DNA of 64,000 nucleotides from assembly GCA_949316235.1 (NCBI GenBank), contig OX438748.1, positions 2,855,001-2,919,000 on the forward strand. The letters run 5' to 3'. A program made the position numbers and the translations under genes. Shown piece by piece: positions 54,001 to 63,172 of the stretch (positions are counted from its first letter, which is position 1; the number at the start of each line of letters is the position of its first letter). The DNA comes from Oegoconia quadripuncta (taxonomy: Eukaryota > Arthropoda > Insecta > Lepidoptera > Autostichidae). The notes below the pieces were generated by a model that was given only the letters and a program-made list of their open reading frames with translations, was not told the DNA's origin and did not search any database.

Positions 54001-57000
54001 TCTCTACTACTTTATGCTACTACTACTCACTTTATGGGATAAAAATGTCCTGTTTCAATCCAGGGTATCAAAATCCAATCGTTTTGCCGTGATTGAGCAA
54101 AAAACAAACAAGCAAATATCCAAACTTTCACTTATTAGTAATATTACAATTCTCGAGTTCCCTCTCTCAACCTTCCAGTGGGTACATCACCAAGCTCCCG
54201 CCCAAAATCCTCCAGGGAAGAGGAGGCTCGGTGTTCTCCGTTACCATCGATGAAGTCGTGTCCAGTATCTTGCTTATAATCACGGATGGCCGCCTGTTTC
54301 TGCATTATATTTAAATTTATTATAAAAATATTAGTTATATATTATTATAATATTAGTTAAACAAACGTACATAAACATTTCTATAAACATTGCAGGGATG
54401 TACGGCATGGCGGGTCCGTACGCGCCGTACGGGTACCCGTACGGCGGCGTGCCGCCCCCCTTCCCCTACGCGCATCCGCACGCGGCTCCACCACAGAGTA
54501 TGTATGACACACACACAAACAAAACACTAGTGTTGCACCTCGGTAGTAACACCGTCATAAATATATCGAATCGGTATTTACTTAGATTTAGAGTACCCTA
54601 AACCGACGAGTATGTATGAACAAGATTATGAGAGTGAATGAAGCAAAAACCTCTTTTGCCTGACACCTGCCTTTGCCTGAGCCTGATCCTGACACACCTG
54701 TGTCAGGATCGTAGCAAGTGAAAGTCTGTGGTCTCTGCCCACCCCTACAGGAACAGGTGTGACTTTATGTATGTATGTATGATATTTATAATTTACATGT
54801 TTGTAGAAGATTAGTTACCTGATTCTGTTACCTTTAACTCCACACTAGGCAAGCCTGTATTGTGGGAGTTAAATAAACATGATACCTGCCCATGAATATC
54901 CGACTCAATCTGTGAGTTAAATTTAAAAAAAAGTAGCAAGTAAAGTGTCACAGTATTATAATACAACACCAAACGGACCAATGAGGGCTTCGTTTTTAAC
55001 TTTACCATCGCATTCGCATTTACATAAAAAGTACCTATGAAAAATAACGTTTTGCATACTATCCGCTAGAGGCGCTCTCTACATTTATTCATACAAATTG
55101 TCACGTGAACGTGAACGCGGTAGTAAAGCTAAGTCGTTCTCATTTCACATGTAAGTAATTTTATTTTCAATAACTACTAGAATAACCTAATAGAGTACAT
55201 CCAGCCAATAGTAGCGGAACTACAATGTACATTCTATGCGACGTTCTTTTGCATTAAGCCCCGTGCTAATCTCAGTCTTAAGAGCTCATATCCTCTCAGT
55301 ATTTTATGTGTATTATTGAATTTAGGTCTTTTAGGCCTGTCTTTCAATACCCAGTACTGTAACGGTTGCACCTCAACCATGTGACGGTCTCCAACCGCAT
55401 AGGGACGTTGTTTTCTTCAGTTAGCTATAAAGAAGTGAATATCTGTAACATTTTATTACATATTTTGTTATACTGTTAACGAAACCACTATTCTTTCCTA
55501 GATTGTTTATATTCCGCTTGGATCTCTGGACTTATTATACAATTAAAACATACTTCCACATCCTTCTATCTATAACCTCGACGTAAGGGTGTTCCCAGAG
55601 CAATCGATCGATTGTCGATCGACGGCGTATCGGTCAACGTCGATCGAAGGTGATCGACTGGTCTGGTAGCTTTAATTGATCGACAGATACCGTTCGACTA
55701 ACCAATCGATCGTTTGCCGTTCGATGGCACCGGTCGGCGTTCGGCGCGCGGCGCGGCTGATCAAGCAGCTCGATCGACGTCGACAATTCCATTCAACCAT
55801 CGATCGATGACGACGATCGATCGATTGGTCTGGTAATACTCTAAAACAACTACTGTATCTTTTAAATAAATAATAAATAAATAAAAGGTTCATCACAAAA
55901 AAGAAAAAAAACACAAGCATACATAGAATCGAGAACCACAGTATTGTGATGAATGGGTAGGGACTCAGCAGTGTTGCTGATTTTCAGTCGCCCCCTGTAG
56001 AGTATTTTCACATATTTTGATTGTCAATACAATTAAAATTTTAAAAGAATATTTAATTATATTAATACTTTGTATTAAGACATTTTTATCCCGATAGAGT
56101 AGTTCCCGCGGGATAAGCAAATTTCCGCGCGGGCGGAAAGATATTATAAAAAAAAGACGACGCTGCCATTTCGAAGTGTGTACAGTTCTCGAGGCGTAAG
56201 ATCAGCTTTGCATTTGTGTGAGTGCACACAGATAGAGATACGGCTTGTGGCGCAGCGCGTCCCGCGCATTGTTTAAACGCGGCCTGAGGCGCGGCGTGTC
56301 CGCTGCGCGTCGCTTCCCTGCCGCGCACATGCCGCACTTCACCTCTTGTACCGCTAGCAGCTTGACGTCACTCACACAAATGCAAAGCTGAGCTTACGCC
56401 TCGAGAACTATATTTGACCATTAGTGATATAGTGTGTGTGTGCGTTGTGTGGTCGGGCAGCGTCGCTGTACTACCCGGGGCGCGGCCCGTACTGCCCCGC
56501 GCCGGGCGAGGGCTCGCGCCGCCCCTACCCCTACCCCTACCCCTACCGCGGCCGGGGCCGGGGCCGGGGCCGGGGGCCCCGCATGCCCTACTTCGACGGG
56601 CCCGACGCCAGCCAACAGTATTACAAGTCAGTGTATTATTAACGGGGTTCATCTGCCACGGTATTCCTCGCAACCTTTCGTGTCCAAATTTTTCGAAACG
56701 AGTACACCGATTCTAATGAAACTTTATACGCACGAAGCACATGCATAGATGTAAAAAGTTGGTGGAGAACATTTTCGAAAAGAGTATTGATACTAAAATG
56801 GAGCGATTTTAAGTTTTGCATAGTAGCAGAGAATGGAAAGCCGTGTGGGACGGACCCTCTAAAGAAAGCATATTATAAAATATCAGACTATTTAGATGAT
56901 AATCATCCCTGGACATAACCAGCTCGTTCGCGTGCCAGGCTATTTCACAATTAATAATGAAATATAAAAACGTTTTTGTAATATAATAACTTGTTTTTAA

Positions 57001-60000
57001 AAGAGCAACCCCTCGAGTTTCTTGCTTGTTCGTCTCTGGGGAAAATTTCCCTTTGAACAAGCAGTAGCTTAAAAAAATGTAAAATCCGACTATTTTTAGT
57101 GTACCTATAAAAAAACATTTTTGACTGAATAAACATGATAAAGCTTTATTTCATAGTTAATAATCCATATTATGGTACAGAAACGTGGTCTCTCATTATG
57201 GGTGGTGATGCTCGGCCTTTCACTACGTGATCGAATCAGGAATGAAGAAATCCGTAGGCATTTCTTGTCGCTTCTTCTCCCTAACCATAACACCTGAAGC
57301 GATGTAGTTTTAAAAAAATTACCTGTTGACTTTCAATAAGTGATATTTTTGTATCCTACATTGAATAAAATATTTTTGATTTTGACTTTTGACGAACGAA
57401 TGTCACCGACATAGCCCAGCGTATTAGTAAGTCGAAGTGGCAGACCCCACCTCCGCTCTCCTCCCGCTGTAACTCCTGTAAGCCAGGATCACCGGTGGTA
57501 CTCTGCACGGCGCCTACTGAAAGAATTTAAGGATGAAAAAGTAGGAAAGAAAGAAGATTAGTCGGCTTAGTAATGACGCCTCCACTCTACCAATTTCTTT
57601 GTCATATTAACCGCTCGTTATCCCCCCAGATACTTCAAACGGCTCACGGAGCAGCAGCACCGCAACGAGCATGACGACCGTTCGCGATCGCGTTCGCGCT
57701 CCCGCTCGCGTCGCCGTTCGTATTCGCGCTCGCGCTCGCGATCGCGGCGACGCTCGTACTCTCGCAGCCGCTCGCGTTCGCGCCGCTCGCGGAGCCGCTC
57801 GAGGAGTCGCCGCGAAAGGGAACGCTCTAGGAGTCGACGATCAAGGCGAGTATGCCGATCTAATCAAATTCACTCAATAATCAGGTGCAGTTCTTTTGGC
57901 TGTGTTTATTTCGCCGGACTTGATCTTCTGATCATATGGGGATATTGGGAAGGGGACATGTAAGTTAATGATGATGATTGGGAGGACATAGTCATGAAAA
58001 TCGTGTGCGCTCGACTGCAGATTAAAGTCTACCCCAGTTATGCCCTATCGTAGTAGTGATGTAACGAATATAATTTTTTAAGCACTCGTAAGTTATTCTG
58101 AGAATTGTATGGCCGATCCGAAAATTTGAACAAAGTTTTTCGAACAAAATTGGTTTGTTTACTCTATCGACTAGTCGACAGATCGCAAAGAGAGATAGTG
58201 AATTTTGAGATTAACTTGAGTATTTACTCACTTTACTTTATTTGTGTTATTTATCTAATAATGTTTTCACATTCTATACATATATTTTTTGATTTTCACA
58301 TTCGCAAAATATTTGCGAATGCGAATGCGTACATAAAGAACTAAGCGAATTGCTACATAACTACTCTCTATTGCATTATTTAATTATATTAATGTCGTGC
58401 AGGGTAAAAAAGTACAGTAGTGTTGTCACATGTAATTTTGTATCCTTGGTTTGTTTCCTTGCACGGCGCAATTAATGCAGTTATAGATCTAAAGCGCTAG
58501 GGGGTGTACTTTTAGCTGCAGCTGATTGTACATCGGGCATTAGCGCGAACCCTAATCGCCTCTCTGGCCGATGTTGCCCATTAATTCAATGCTGTTGTGA
58601 CTTTTATCGTAAAGTCGCCTTTCATAACATCCACGGGAAGAAATAGGTTGATTCTTTCCAATAATTTAAATTGAAATACTAAACTTTCACGTAACTAACG
58701 GCATATTTAATTTTGACAGTTTTGTAGGGATGTTGGGCAGGTACGGAACCCTCAGAACTGGAGTCGAAACTAGCACTTGGCTTTTTGTACATATCTTCTA
58801 TATCTGCAGTAAACCACGATGTTTCAGAGGAAGTACATGAATTGTATTACGCCTGTGTAACCATAAATATTATTCTGTTGTAGATGCACGGCTACACATA
58901 ACCAGAAAGATATCAATGTGTTAGTTAATTCTTGATTTTCATTTGTGTCTTTAGTTACTGTAGACTGCTATTATACTCTCATAGAAATATCACTACTTAA
59001 GATATTATGAAAAAGTGATTTATTTATTAGCTTTAGAATAGGGTATATTTATAGGTGTTAAGTACTATGATATATAGGCTATTCAGCCATTTTTAACGAC
59101 ATGCAAATATTTCTGAAACAAATTTAATACAATTATTTATATAATTCATTAATGGAGTATTAAATTCATTGACATAGTTCTTGTCAATTAAATTAATTAG
59201 TATTAAATACATTACATAATTCGAGTCAATGAAGTCAATTAGTATTTAATACACTACATAGATCGAGTCAATTAAATAAATTAGTATTTAGTATTACATT
59301 TATAAATTATGTAATGGTAAATATGATCTAAAAATTCTTTAATTGAATAAAATGTGCATCTTTAAAACAATAACAATAAAATCTATCTATACATTATAAT
59401 AAAATCGTTTATCATTTGTTTGTTAGAACATATTACGGATAAACTACTAAACCGATTTTTATGATGTTTTCACTGATATATTTAACTAGAGCCAGATTTA
59501 AATTTAGACCAAATTTTGAAAATAAAAAGGATATCTTATCTTAACTATCAGAGCTTTAAAATATACCGTAAACGTAATGTACTCTGTATATTTAATGTAG
59601 TAAAGCTTAAAATAGATGTTTTTTGTTAAGTAGCAATAACGTTCATTACCAAGTGAAGTTTGTTCTACAAATACAAATGCTTTTTATTGCTCTAATAACA
59701 AAGTCTCAACAGTTGACGACCTGTTTGGTGTAGTGGTTAAAAACTCCCGACTGCTATGGTCGCGGGTTCGAATCCCGCTAGGGGCATATGTTTGTGTGAT
59801 GAATGCACGCATGTGTTCCCGAGTTATGGATGTTTTTCATTTATATACGTACTAGCTTCTGCGCCCGCGGCTTCGCCTGCGTAGAAGAACTTTATCGCGG
59901 CAATTTATATATCCCGCGGGAACTTCAACAAACAAATAAACGAACAAACCAACATCCAAACTTTCGCATTTATAATATTAGTTAGATTAATTTACAACAA

Positions 60001-63000
60001 AAAAATGTATTTGTCTAGTTTATCAACCATCTGGTATTCATAATACAAGCCAAGTTGCTTAGTGCGGAACTAGATGGCGCTGTGTGTATGTGCAAAGATA
60101 TTTATTTATATTCATAATACAAGCCAAGTTGCTTAGTGCGGAACTAGATGGCGCTGTGTGTATGTGCAAAGATATTTATTTATTTAGTTATTCATGTATA
60201 TAGATGTAGGTACACTAAATCGGTTTGTTTAGTTACAGACTATAAAATATTATGTACGATTAGGTTAGTATACTTAGGTATTGATATTAGGCAAAAGGAG
60301 GTGACTCAGTATTTGCTTACTTGAGAACTTGATCTCGAGTAGCGCTGGTTTTCAGTCACTGCCTTCTCCCTAAGATGCTGAGCGGGAGCTAGTTGTGGAG
60401 GGCTTTCATTGGCATACGAATATGAAATTAAAAAGTAATATTTTTACACGTATTGATTTACACACAAGTAATAAATGTTTTTCTGTTATTATTTTCGGCT
60501 AAGTAGATAACATTAGGTTTCATAATTAATGACTGGTATGATTTAAATTAATGTATATGTTTAAATCTTTGTCAGGTCAGCTTTGTCAGGAGTCACTTAG
60601 AGTTTGCTTGTACAGTCTGGCACCCCTTTTTCAAAAAGCACATCAATAATAGAATAGAGATGTTGCAAAGAAAATTTTTAAAGTCTTTAGATTATAGAAT
60701 AGGACGTTGGCACGGTGATTATGAATCTTCCTCACATTATCATAAGTTGCACTCATTGTGTAATCGTCGTGATTTTATGGATGTTATCTATTTATATAAG
60801 TTATTAAATAATCATATTGATGCCTCACCTCTTCTGCAATATATTTCTATTCGCGTGCCCCGCAGACGTGAACGTAGTTGTCAAAGAAAGCGTCTTTTCT
60901 TTGTCGCTGGCAGTAGAAGTTGTTATGTTGCTAACAGTTTTGTAAGACGAAGTTGTAGGACTTATAATTATAATTTTGGTAATATAGATATATTTAACAA
61001 TTCATTGGGAAAATTCAAGAAACTTATATCGAGTAGCACTGAACATTAGTTTTCAATTTAACCTTTTTTATCATCATCTATTAACACATTTTCCAATTGT
61101 ATTTAACTTTGTGGACACATATTTAACATTGTATACAAATAGGGAACTATAGGTCTGTTCAGGTGATACCACCTTATTACATATGTATTTTATATGCTAT
61201 TGATTGTATAGTGACTGTTTGTTCCTAAATAAAAAAAAAAAAAAAAAAAAAAAAAATTCAATTCAAAAGCAGTGTTGTTTTTTTTTTTTTTTTTTTAATT
61301 TATTAGGGACAATAAACAGTTTTACAGTGTGTATAACTTACAACATTATTAACAAACAAATATGGATGATTGTAAAACCAGCAGCATTATCCACAAATTA
61401 CTAACAACTCAGTTCAAAACTAAAGGAATAACTAAACTAAAACTAAAATAAACAATGCAATCTACCTGTTATATACATGAAGTATCAGATGTAGTCGTAG
61501 AAGCTACAGTTTAAATATAAGGAATATAATATGTAGAAATAGTTGATGACAGCATAGTGTAGATGACAGCAATTTAAAATTTATTTAAATATTATTTATT
61601 TATACATTTTGTAAACACACACATATGTTTTTTTGTTTATTTATTTACAATACAATATGTTTTTTTGTTTTTCGTTTTTGTTTATTTACAATACAATACA
61701 AATACACTTTATTGTACAATAGGAGAACATACATTTTACAAAACACCATACTATATTTTATTTATTTACTTGTTTGTTGTTGTACGATTTTGTTTTAATC
61801 CTAGGAAAGAATAGAATAGAATAGAATATCTTTATTTGCTTTATGTCTGACTAGCTATTTCTAAGTCTGCCACTAAAAACCATTGCGGTTTCCGGCTGTT
61901 TGCGATAAGATTATTAGGGTTCTGAGATATGTGATCTTATCTTCAGTTAACATCAGGTGTTCGGATAAGTGAACTAGTCCCAAGATTAGATGCTATTGTG
62001 TTTTAATAAAAATCTAATAAGGACCAGTTTCACCACTGGCTGATAAGTTCCAATCCAGATTTCTTTTCGGTGTAGTAGTTAGAAACTCTGACCAGTATAC
62101 CAGAATTTCGCGGGTTCGAATCCCGGTAGGGGCATATGTTTGTATGATGAATACAGATATGTGCTCCCGAGTTATGGATGTTTTTCATTTATATATTTAT
62201 TTATTAAAAAAAAATGTATTTGTGTAGTTATCGACCATCTGGTATTCATAACACAAGCCTAGATGCTTACTGCGGACCTAGATGGCGCTGTGTGTATGTG
62301 CAAAGATATTTATTTATTTATTATTTTATTATTTTATTTTTTTAGACAGAATGTATCAGCCATTTTTAACTGAGTAGGTATAGACGTTGTATCTATTATA
62401 TTGCTACCTGAAATCATATGCTATGAAAAGATAGAGATGAGTTATCCAGTTCCCCAAGTAGGTTGGGAGTTATCTTCACTTTAGATCAGGTTTGACCGCC
62501 TCCGTGGCTCAATGTAAACAACATTGGGTTTACGATTCGGAGGTCGCGGGTTCGATCCCCAGCGGGGTACATGTTTAAGTACTCGGTTTGGTTGGTGGTA
62601 GGGCATTTTAAATGTCCGCCTGGCTAGCTACCACCATCTTATCTAAATCTGCCGCCAAGCAGCAATCTTAATAGCATTGTTGTGTTCCGGTTGTCAGAGA
62701 TAAGATAGCCAGTCCCCCAAATGTGTTGGGGTTTCCGGGTCAGTACGCTTCCCCTTAATCCCCTTATCTTCACTTAACATCAGGTGTGATTGAGGTCAAG
62801 TATCAACCCGTTGTGCATAAAAAATGAAAGGTGTAATTGATGTCAAGTGCTTAAAAAAACCGTCGATTTTTTTGATTTTTTAATACTTCACTTTTTCCAA
62901 TAAAAGTCTCACAATTACTCATTTACATTATTGTTACAGATCACACCACAGCCGCACCAGATCTAGGTCTAGATCCCGGAAGCGGTCCCGGACCCCTCGC

Positions 63001-63171
63001 CGGTCCCGATCCCGCTCCAAGTCTAAACACCGCTCGCCTTCCTCGCGGCCCAGCGATAGCGGCAAACTCGTCTCACCCAGCAAGGTGCATCGTGAACGAT
63101 CCAAGAGTTGGTCTCTGCCAAAAGAGGCCGGGGCCAGAAAGAGTTGGTCTGGGAGTCCTAAGGATAAATAA
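44140..63171 (+). CDS. AKAP17A: AKAP17A (XE7/SFRS17A) orthologue, SR-like splicing factor
   Basis: Eight exons join in frame: 44140-45053, 46654-46861, 47910-48063, 49795-49956, 54396-54497, 56461-56626, 57630-57845 and 62940-63171 (2154 nt, 717 residues). The family signature is clear: YLKPFAK, GKSISNWELMEKL, SRHSWDSFFRDATDMDEMKPG and ERPDTVHLTNLPIRWF. An RRM-like region follows (about 133-263), then a Lys/Glu/Arg coiled coil (about 270-375), a segment with KKPTRARRDSSISSISSDE, a Pro/Tyr/Gly region with RGRG repeats, and an RS tail from about 584. Vertebrate AKAP17A is a nuclear-speckle protein that binds protein kinase A and affects alternative splicing; PKA binding is not shown by this sequence. 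The start is the first in-frame ATG, at 44140. Another ATG at 44124 opens an out-of-frame 10-codon uORF overlapping the start. Confidence 0.93.
46654..46861 (+). CDS. AKAP17A: AKAP17A exon 2 (charged coiled coil)
   Basis: 208 nt completing a split Arg codon and ending in phase 0 at GTTACT. It encodes KYEHSEREKLEKMREREQRR and NKEQRKLLRAQKKLQAIRL, conserved in the family. A second acceptor (TTTTCAG) 36 nt upstream at 46616-46617 is in frame and would add 12 residues. The downstream TTTAAG site is preferred because it keeps the charged helix unbroken. Confidence 0.85.
47910..48063 (+). CDS. AKAP17A: AKAP17A exon 3, parent of the 77-bp array
   Basis: 154 nt after an ATTTTCTAG acceptor, ending CTGCAGG before the first GTGAGT (48064). 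It encodes LRPELQNNGYKQQRSYHMGE, then a helical run, ARARIVERYKQHQLQVLEGQ and VQLNHALQ. From GTGGAGCGATACAAG onward (about 47990) it is the source of the array units that follow. Confidence 0.85.
48064..49295 (+). repeat. Sixteen 77-bp units, each with a copied exon end and splice donor
   Basis: Units start with GTGAGTGGAGCGATATTAGC at 48064 and every 77 bp to 49219, and each ends ACCATGCACTGCAGG. 1232 bp is exactly 16 x 77. All units differ from the exon by the same changes (GATATTAGCGGCACC for GATACAAGCAGCACC). Only a few unit-specific changes were seen: ACCAGGCAC near 48744, GCATCAGC near 49088 and GCGGATACAG near 49270. Each unit begins with GTGAGT. The reading frame shifts by two per unit and meets a TAA in the second unit, so the array is not coding. 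Confidence 0.97.
49296..49340 (+). repeat. Diverged remnant of an array unit
   Basis: GTTGCAGACGAAGCGGGCAC followed by AGTTCAGCCAGGCACTGCAG resembles the second half of a unit (GCGGGTACAGCTTAACCATG, CACTGCAGG) with substitutions and a small gap. The donor position reads GTTGCA, so no GTGAGT remains. Confidence 0.6.
49443..49660 (+). mobile_element. tRNA-derived SINE, family C
   Basis: Head GACTGATTGGTGTAGTGGATAG, B box GGTTCGAATCCCGC, body TCATGGATGTTTATATAAAT and end ATGATTGGTGTAAGTG. It lies 135 bp upstream of AKAP17A exon 4. Confidence 0.87.
49795..49956 (+). CDS. AKAP17A: AKAP17A exon 4
   Basis: 162 nt after a CTTTTCCGCAG acceptor, completing a split Gly codon and leaving one base at GTATTT. 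It encodes RIVIRSALDTKKPTRARRDS, SSISSDERDHKRIKTEKL and TTPEREMEFNKATG: a Ser/basic segment with possible phosphorylation sites (TTPE, SSISS) and an IKTE sumoylation-type site. Confidence 0.88.
50100..50398 (+). mobile_element. Helitron-like element, CTAG 3' end
   Basis: Starts ACCAATATTATAAATGCGAA and ends GCCGCGGGCGGCAAGCTAG. It carries a short CAAAT microsatellite with an AT-rich stretch (50178-50222) and the CCCGCGGGATAA palindrome typical of this family. Confidence 0.75.
50490..50821 (-). mobile_element. tRNA-derived SINE, family A
   Basis: Full reverse copy, head CCGCCTCCGTGGCTCAATG at the right end, B box GGTTCGATCCCC, T run at the left. Confidence 0.88.
51822..51962 (+). pseudogene. 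Truncated Harbinger-like transposase start, left arm
   Basis: 46 codons from ATG to TAA: an acidic N-terminus (ELFEFLEDDAAEDLSEK), a basic run QRRRRLRE and NPFDIDEAEL, then a stop. Full transposases of this family are several hundred residues and carry a DDE domain, which is absent. Confidence 0.6.
52800..52970 (-). pseudogene. Truncated Harbinger-like transposase start, right arm
   Basis: Mirror image of the left-arm ORF, starting at 52970 on the minus strand. It runs a little further (DEAEFVRRVLCLGCL) before stopping near the junction with AT-rich sequence. The extra residues support the Harbinger assignment. Confidence 0.6.
53478..53530 (-). mobile_element. Helitron-like 3' end fragment
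   Basis: On the minus strand it ends CTGGCGAAACCGCGGGCGG then AAATCTAGTA, a CTAG-type terminus. Only about 50 bp is kept. Confidence 0.55.
53542..53745 (-). mobile_element. LINE 3' tail, reverse orientation (probable)
   Basis: Begins with a GATA microsatellite and AAGCATTTATTTACGCCAC, then moderately complex sequence up to AACACTGGTTTTCAG. The reversed form would end in a TATC-repeat tail, as some LINEs do. The assignment is by appearance only. Confidence 0.4.
54396..54497 (+). CDS. AKAP17A: AKAP17A exon 5 (Pro/Tyr/Gly-rich)
   Basis: 102 nt after an AACATTGCAG acceptor, one base carried in and one carried out at a GTATGT donor. It encodes MYGMAGPYAPYGYPYGG and PPPFPYAHPHAAPPQ. The length is a multiple of three and both borders have the same phase, so skipping would keep the frame. 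Confidence 0.85.
54594..54782 (+). mobile_element. RTE-type LINE 3' tail
   Basis: ACCGACGAGTATGTATGAAC ... GTCTGTGGTCTCTGCC ... ACTTTATG followed by GTATGTATGTATG. It matches the last 150 bases of the fragment at 39870-40600, with an extra duplicated CTGACACCTG stretch inside. Confidence 0.7.
54985..55137. mobile_element. MITE family M5
   Basis: TTTTTAACTTTACCATCGC at the left and GGTAGTAAAGCTAAGTCG at the right as imperfect inverted ends, with ACTATCCGCTAGAGGCGC inside as in 33023-33345. Confidence 0.78.
55584..55845. mobile_element. GATCGATC-rich MITE
   Basis: The ends GTGTTCCCAGAGCAATCGAT and ATCGATTGGTCTGGTAATAC are imperfect inverted repeats. The interior is dominated by CGATCGAT and CGTCGATCGA strings and is much richer in CpG than the surroundings. 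An internal GACTGGTCTGGTAGC echoes the right end. Confidence 0.65.
56184..56408. mobile_element. MITE just upstream of AKAP17A exon 6
   Basis: AGTTCTCGAGGCGTAAG and CTTACGCCTCGAGAACT enclose further inverted sequence (TCAGCTTTGCATTTGTGTG). The middle is GC-rich (GTGGCGCAGCGCGTCCCGCG). Its right end is about 50 bp from the exon 6 acceptor, so branch point and pyrimidine tract must fit in or next to it. Confidence 0.78.
56461..56626 (+). CDS. AKAP17A: AKAP17A exon 6 (RGRG run)
   Basis: 166 nt after a poor, G/T-rich 3' splice site (GTGTGGTCGGGCAG), leaving two bases at a GTCAGT donor. It encodes SLYYPGRGPYCPAPGEGSRR, PYPYPYPY, RGRGRGRGRGPR and MPYFDGPDASQQYY. G+C exceeds 75%. RG-rich runs often bind RNA and are arginine-methylated in other proteins; that is inference here. 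Confidence 0.84.
56627..57629. other. AKAP17A intron 6
   Basis: AT-rich; contains a repeat at about 56890-57070 also found in part at 2866-3060 (AACCAGCTCGTTCGCGTGCC versus AACCAAATCGTTCGCATACC). No coding sequence. Confidence 0.55.
57630..57845 (+). CDS. AKAP17A: AKAP17A exon 7 (RS domain, first part)
   Basis: 216 nt after a TTATCCCCCCAG acceptor. It encodes YFKRLTEQQHRNEHDDRSRS and then almost pure Arg/Ser dipeptides ending RRERERSRSRRS. The donor chosen is GCGAGT at 57846, a GC 5' splice site after CAAG, because only this keeps the RS frame into exon 8. A GTATGC site 4 nt further gives ITPQPHQI and a stop. Confidence 0.85.
59716..60185 (+). mobile_element. SINE family B with nested Helitron-like insertion
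   Basis: Head GACCTGTTTGGTGTAGTGG and B box GGTTCGAATCCCGC, broken at about 59848 and resumed at about 59993 with TTACAACAAAAAAATGTA. The last 74 bp (ATTCATAATACAAGCCAAG ... TTTATTTAT) are duplicated in tandem (60035-60108 and 60109-60182). Confidence 0.83.
59849..59992 (-). mobile_element. Helitron-like element nested in a SINE
   Basis: Minus-strand reading runs from TAATATTATAAATGCGAAAG to GCCGCGGGCGCAGAAGCTAG. It is shorter than the other copies and lies inside SINE-B. Confidence 0.72.
60580..61256 (+). mobile_element. 5'-truncated LINE (jockey/CR1-like) with poly(A)
   Basis: An open frame ending at 61049 reads CTVWHPFFKKHINNRIEMLQ, then RDFMDVIYLYKLLNNHIDAS, SIRVPRRRER and a C-terminal NSLGKFKKLI. 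These are typical last 150 residues of jockey/CR1-type reverse transcriptase ORFs. A 3' UTR and an A run of about 28 (61229-61256) follow. The frame is still open, so the insertion is fairly young. Confidence 0.8.
61279..61600 (-). mobile_element. LINE tail, reverse orientation
   Basis: Begins with a T run of about 20 and AATTTATTAGGGACAATAAAC, the reverse of a poly(A)-ended element, and fades out near 61600. It faces the LINE at 60580-61256 tail to tail across about 20 bp. Confidence 0.55.
61850..61970 (+). repeat. Diverged SINE family A tail
   Basis: CTAAGTCTGCCACTAAAAAC, CGGTTTCCGGCTGTTTG and TTAACATCAGGTGTTCGG correspond in order to the body of family A, with many substitutions. Confidence 0.5.
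62067..62315 (+). mobile_element. tRNA-derived SINE, family B
   Basis: Head CGGTGTAGTAGTTAGAAAC, B box GGTTCGAATCCCGG, body CATATGTTTGTATGATG and end CCTAGATGGCGCTGTGTG. Confidence 0.85.
62496..62825 (+). mobile_element. tRNA-derived SINE, family A (most complete copy)
   Basis: CCGCCTCCGTGGCTCAATGT, B box GGTTCGATCCCC, GTACATGTTTAAGTACTCGG, the CTAGCTACCACCATCTTATC body and CATCAGGTGTGATTGAGG, then GTTGTGCATAAAAAA. It ends 115 bp before AKAP17A exon 8. Confidence 0.9.
62940..63171 (+). CDS. AKAP17A: AKAP17A exon 8 (RS domain, C-terminus, stop)
   Basis: 232 nt after a TTATTGTTACAG acceptor, completing a split Arg codon. It encodes SHHSRTRSRSRSRKRSRTPR, RSRSRSKSKHRSPSSRPSDS and WSLPKEAGARKSWSGSPKDK, then TAA at 63169-63171. 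RS and RSxSP motifs are typical SR-protein kinase targets. Confidence 0.88.
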
Positions 63172-63172
63172 A
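63167..63172 (+). terminator. Poly(A) signal AATAAA overlapping the AKAP17A stop
   Basis: The stop codon TAA (63169-63171) lies inside AATAAA. No second canonical hexamer was seen in the next 250 bases, so this may be the real signal and the 3' UTR would then be only tens of bases long. Confidence 0.5.

Larger units (their letters stand above)
49957..54395. other. AKAP17A intron 4 (4.4 kb)
   Basis: Filled by a Helitron-like element, a SINE-A, the 1.93-kb foldback element and a LINE tail. The unique DNA left (50822-51429 and 53745-54395) shows no exon that fits the splice phases. Confidence 0.6.
57846..62939. other. AKAP17A intron 7 (5.1 kb, apparent GC-AG intron)
   Basis: AT-rich. It holds a SINE-B with a nested Helitron, a LINE 3' fragment (60580-61256), a reverse LINE tail and two more SINEs. 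The stretch 57900-59700 is unique DNA with no gene seen. Confidence 0.6.

Noticed and set aside
54179..54264. Possible extra AKAP17A exon after a good acceptor (CTCTCAACCTTCCAG), reading a Ser/Arg-rich segment
   Set aside because: Every GT donor within reach gives a length that is not a multiple of three, so it cannot lie between exons 4 and 5, which already join in frame without it.
56368..56748. Several overlapping frames on both strands around the GC-rich AKAP17A exon 6
   Set aside because: The sequence is so GC-rich that all frames are open. Only the frame with PYPYPYPY and RGRG joins its neighbours and matches the family.
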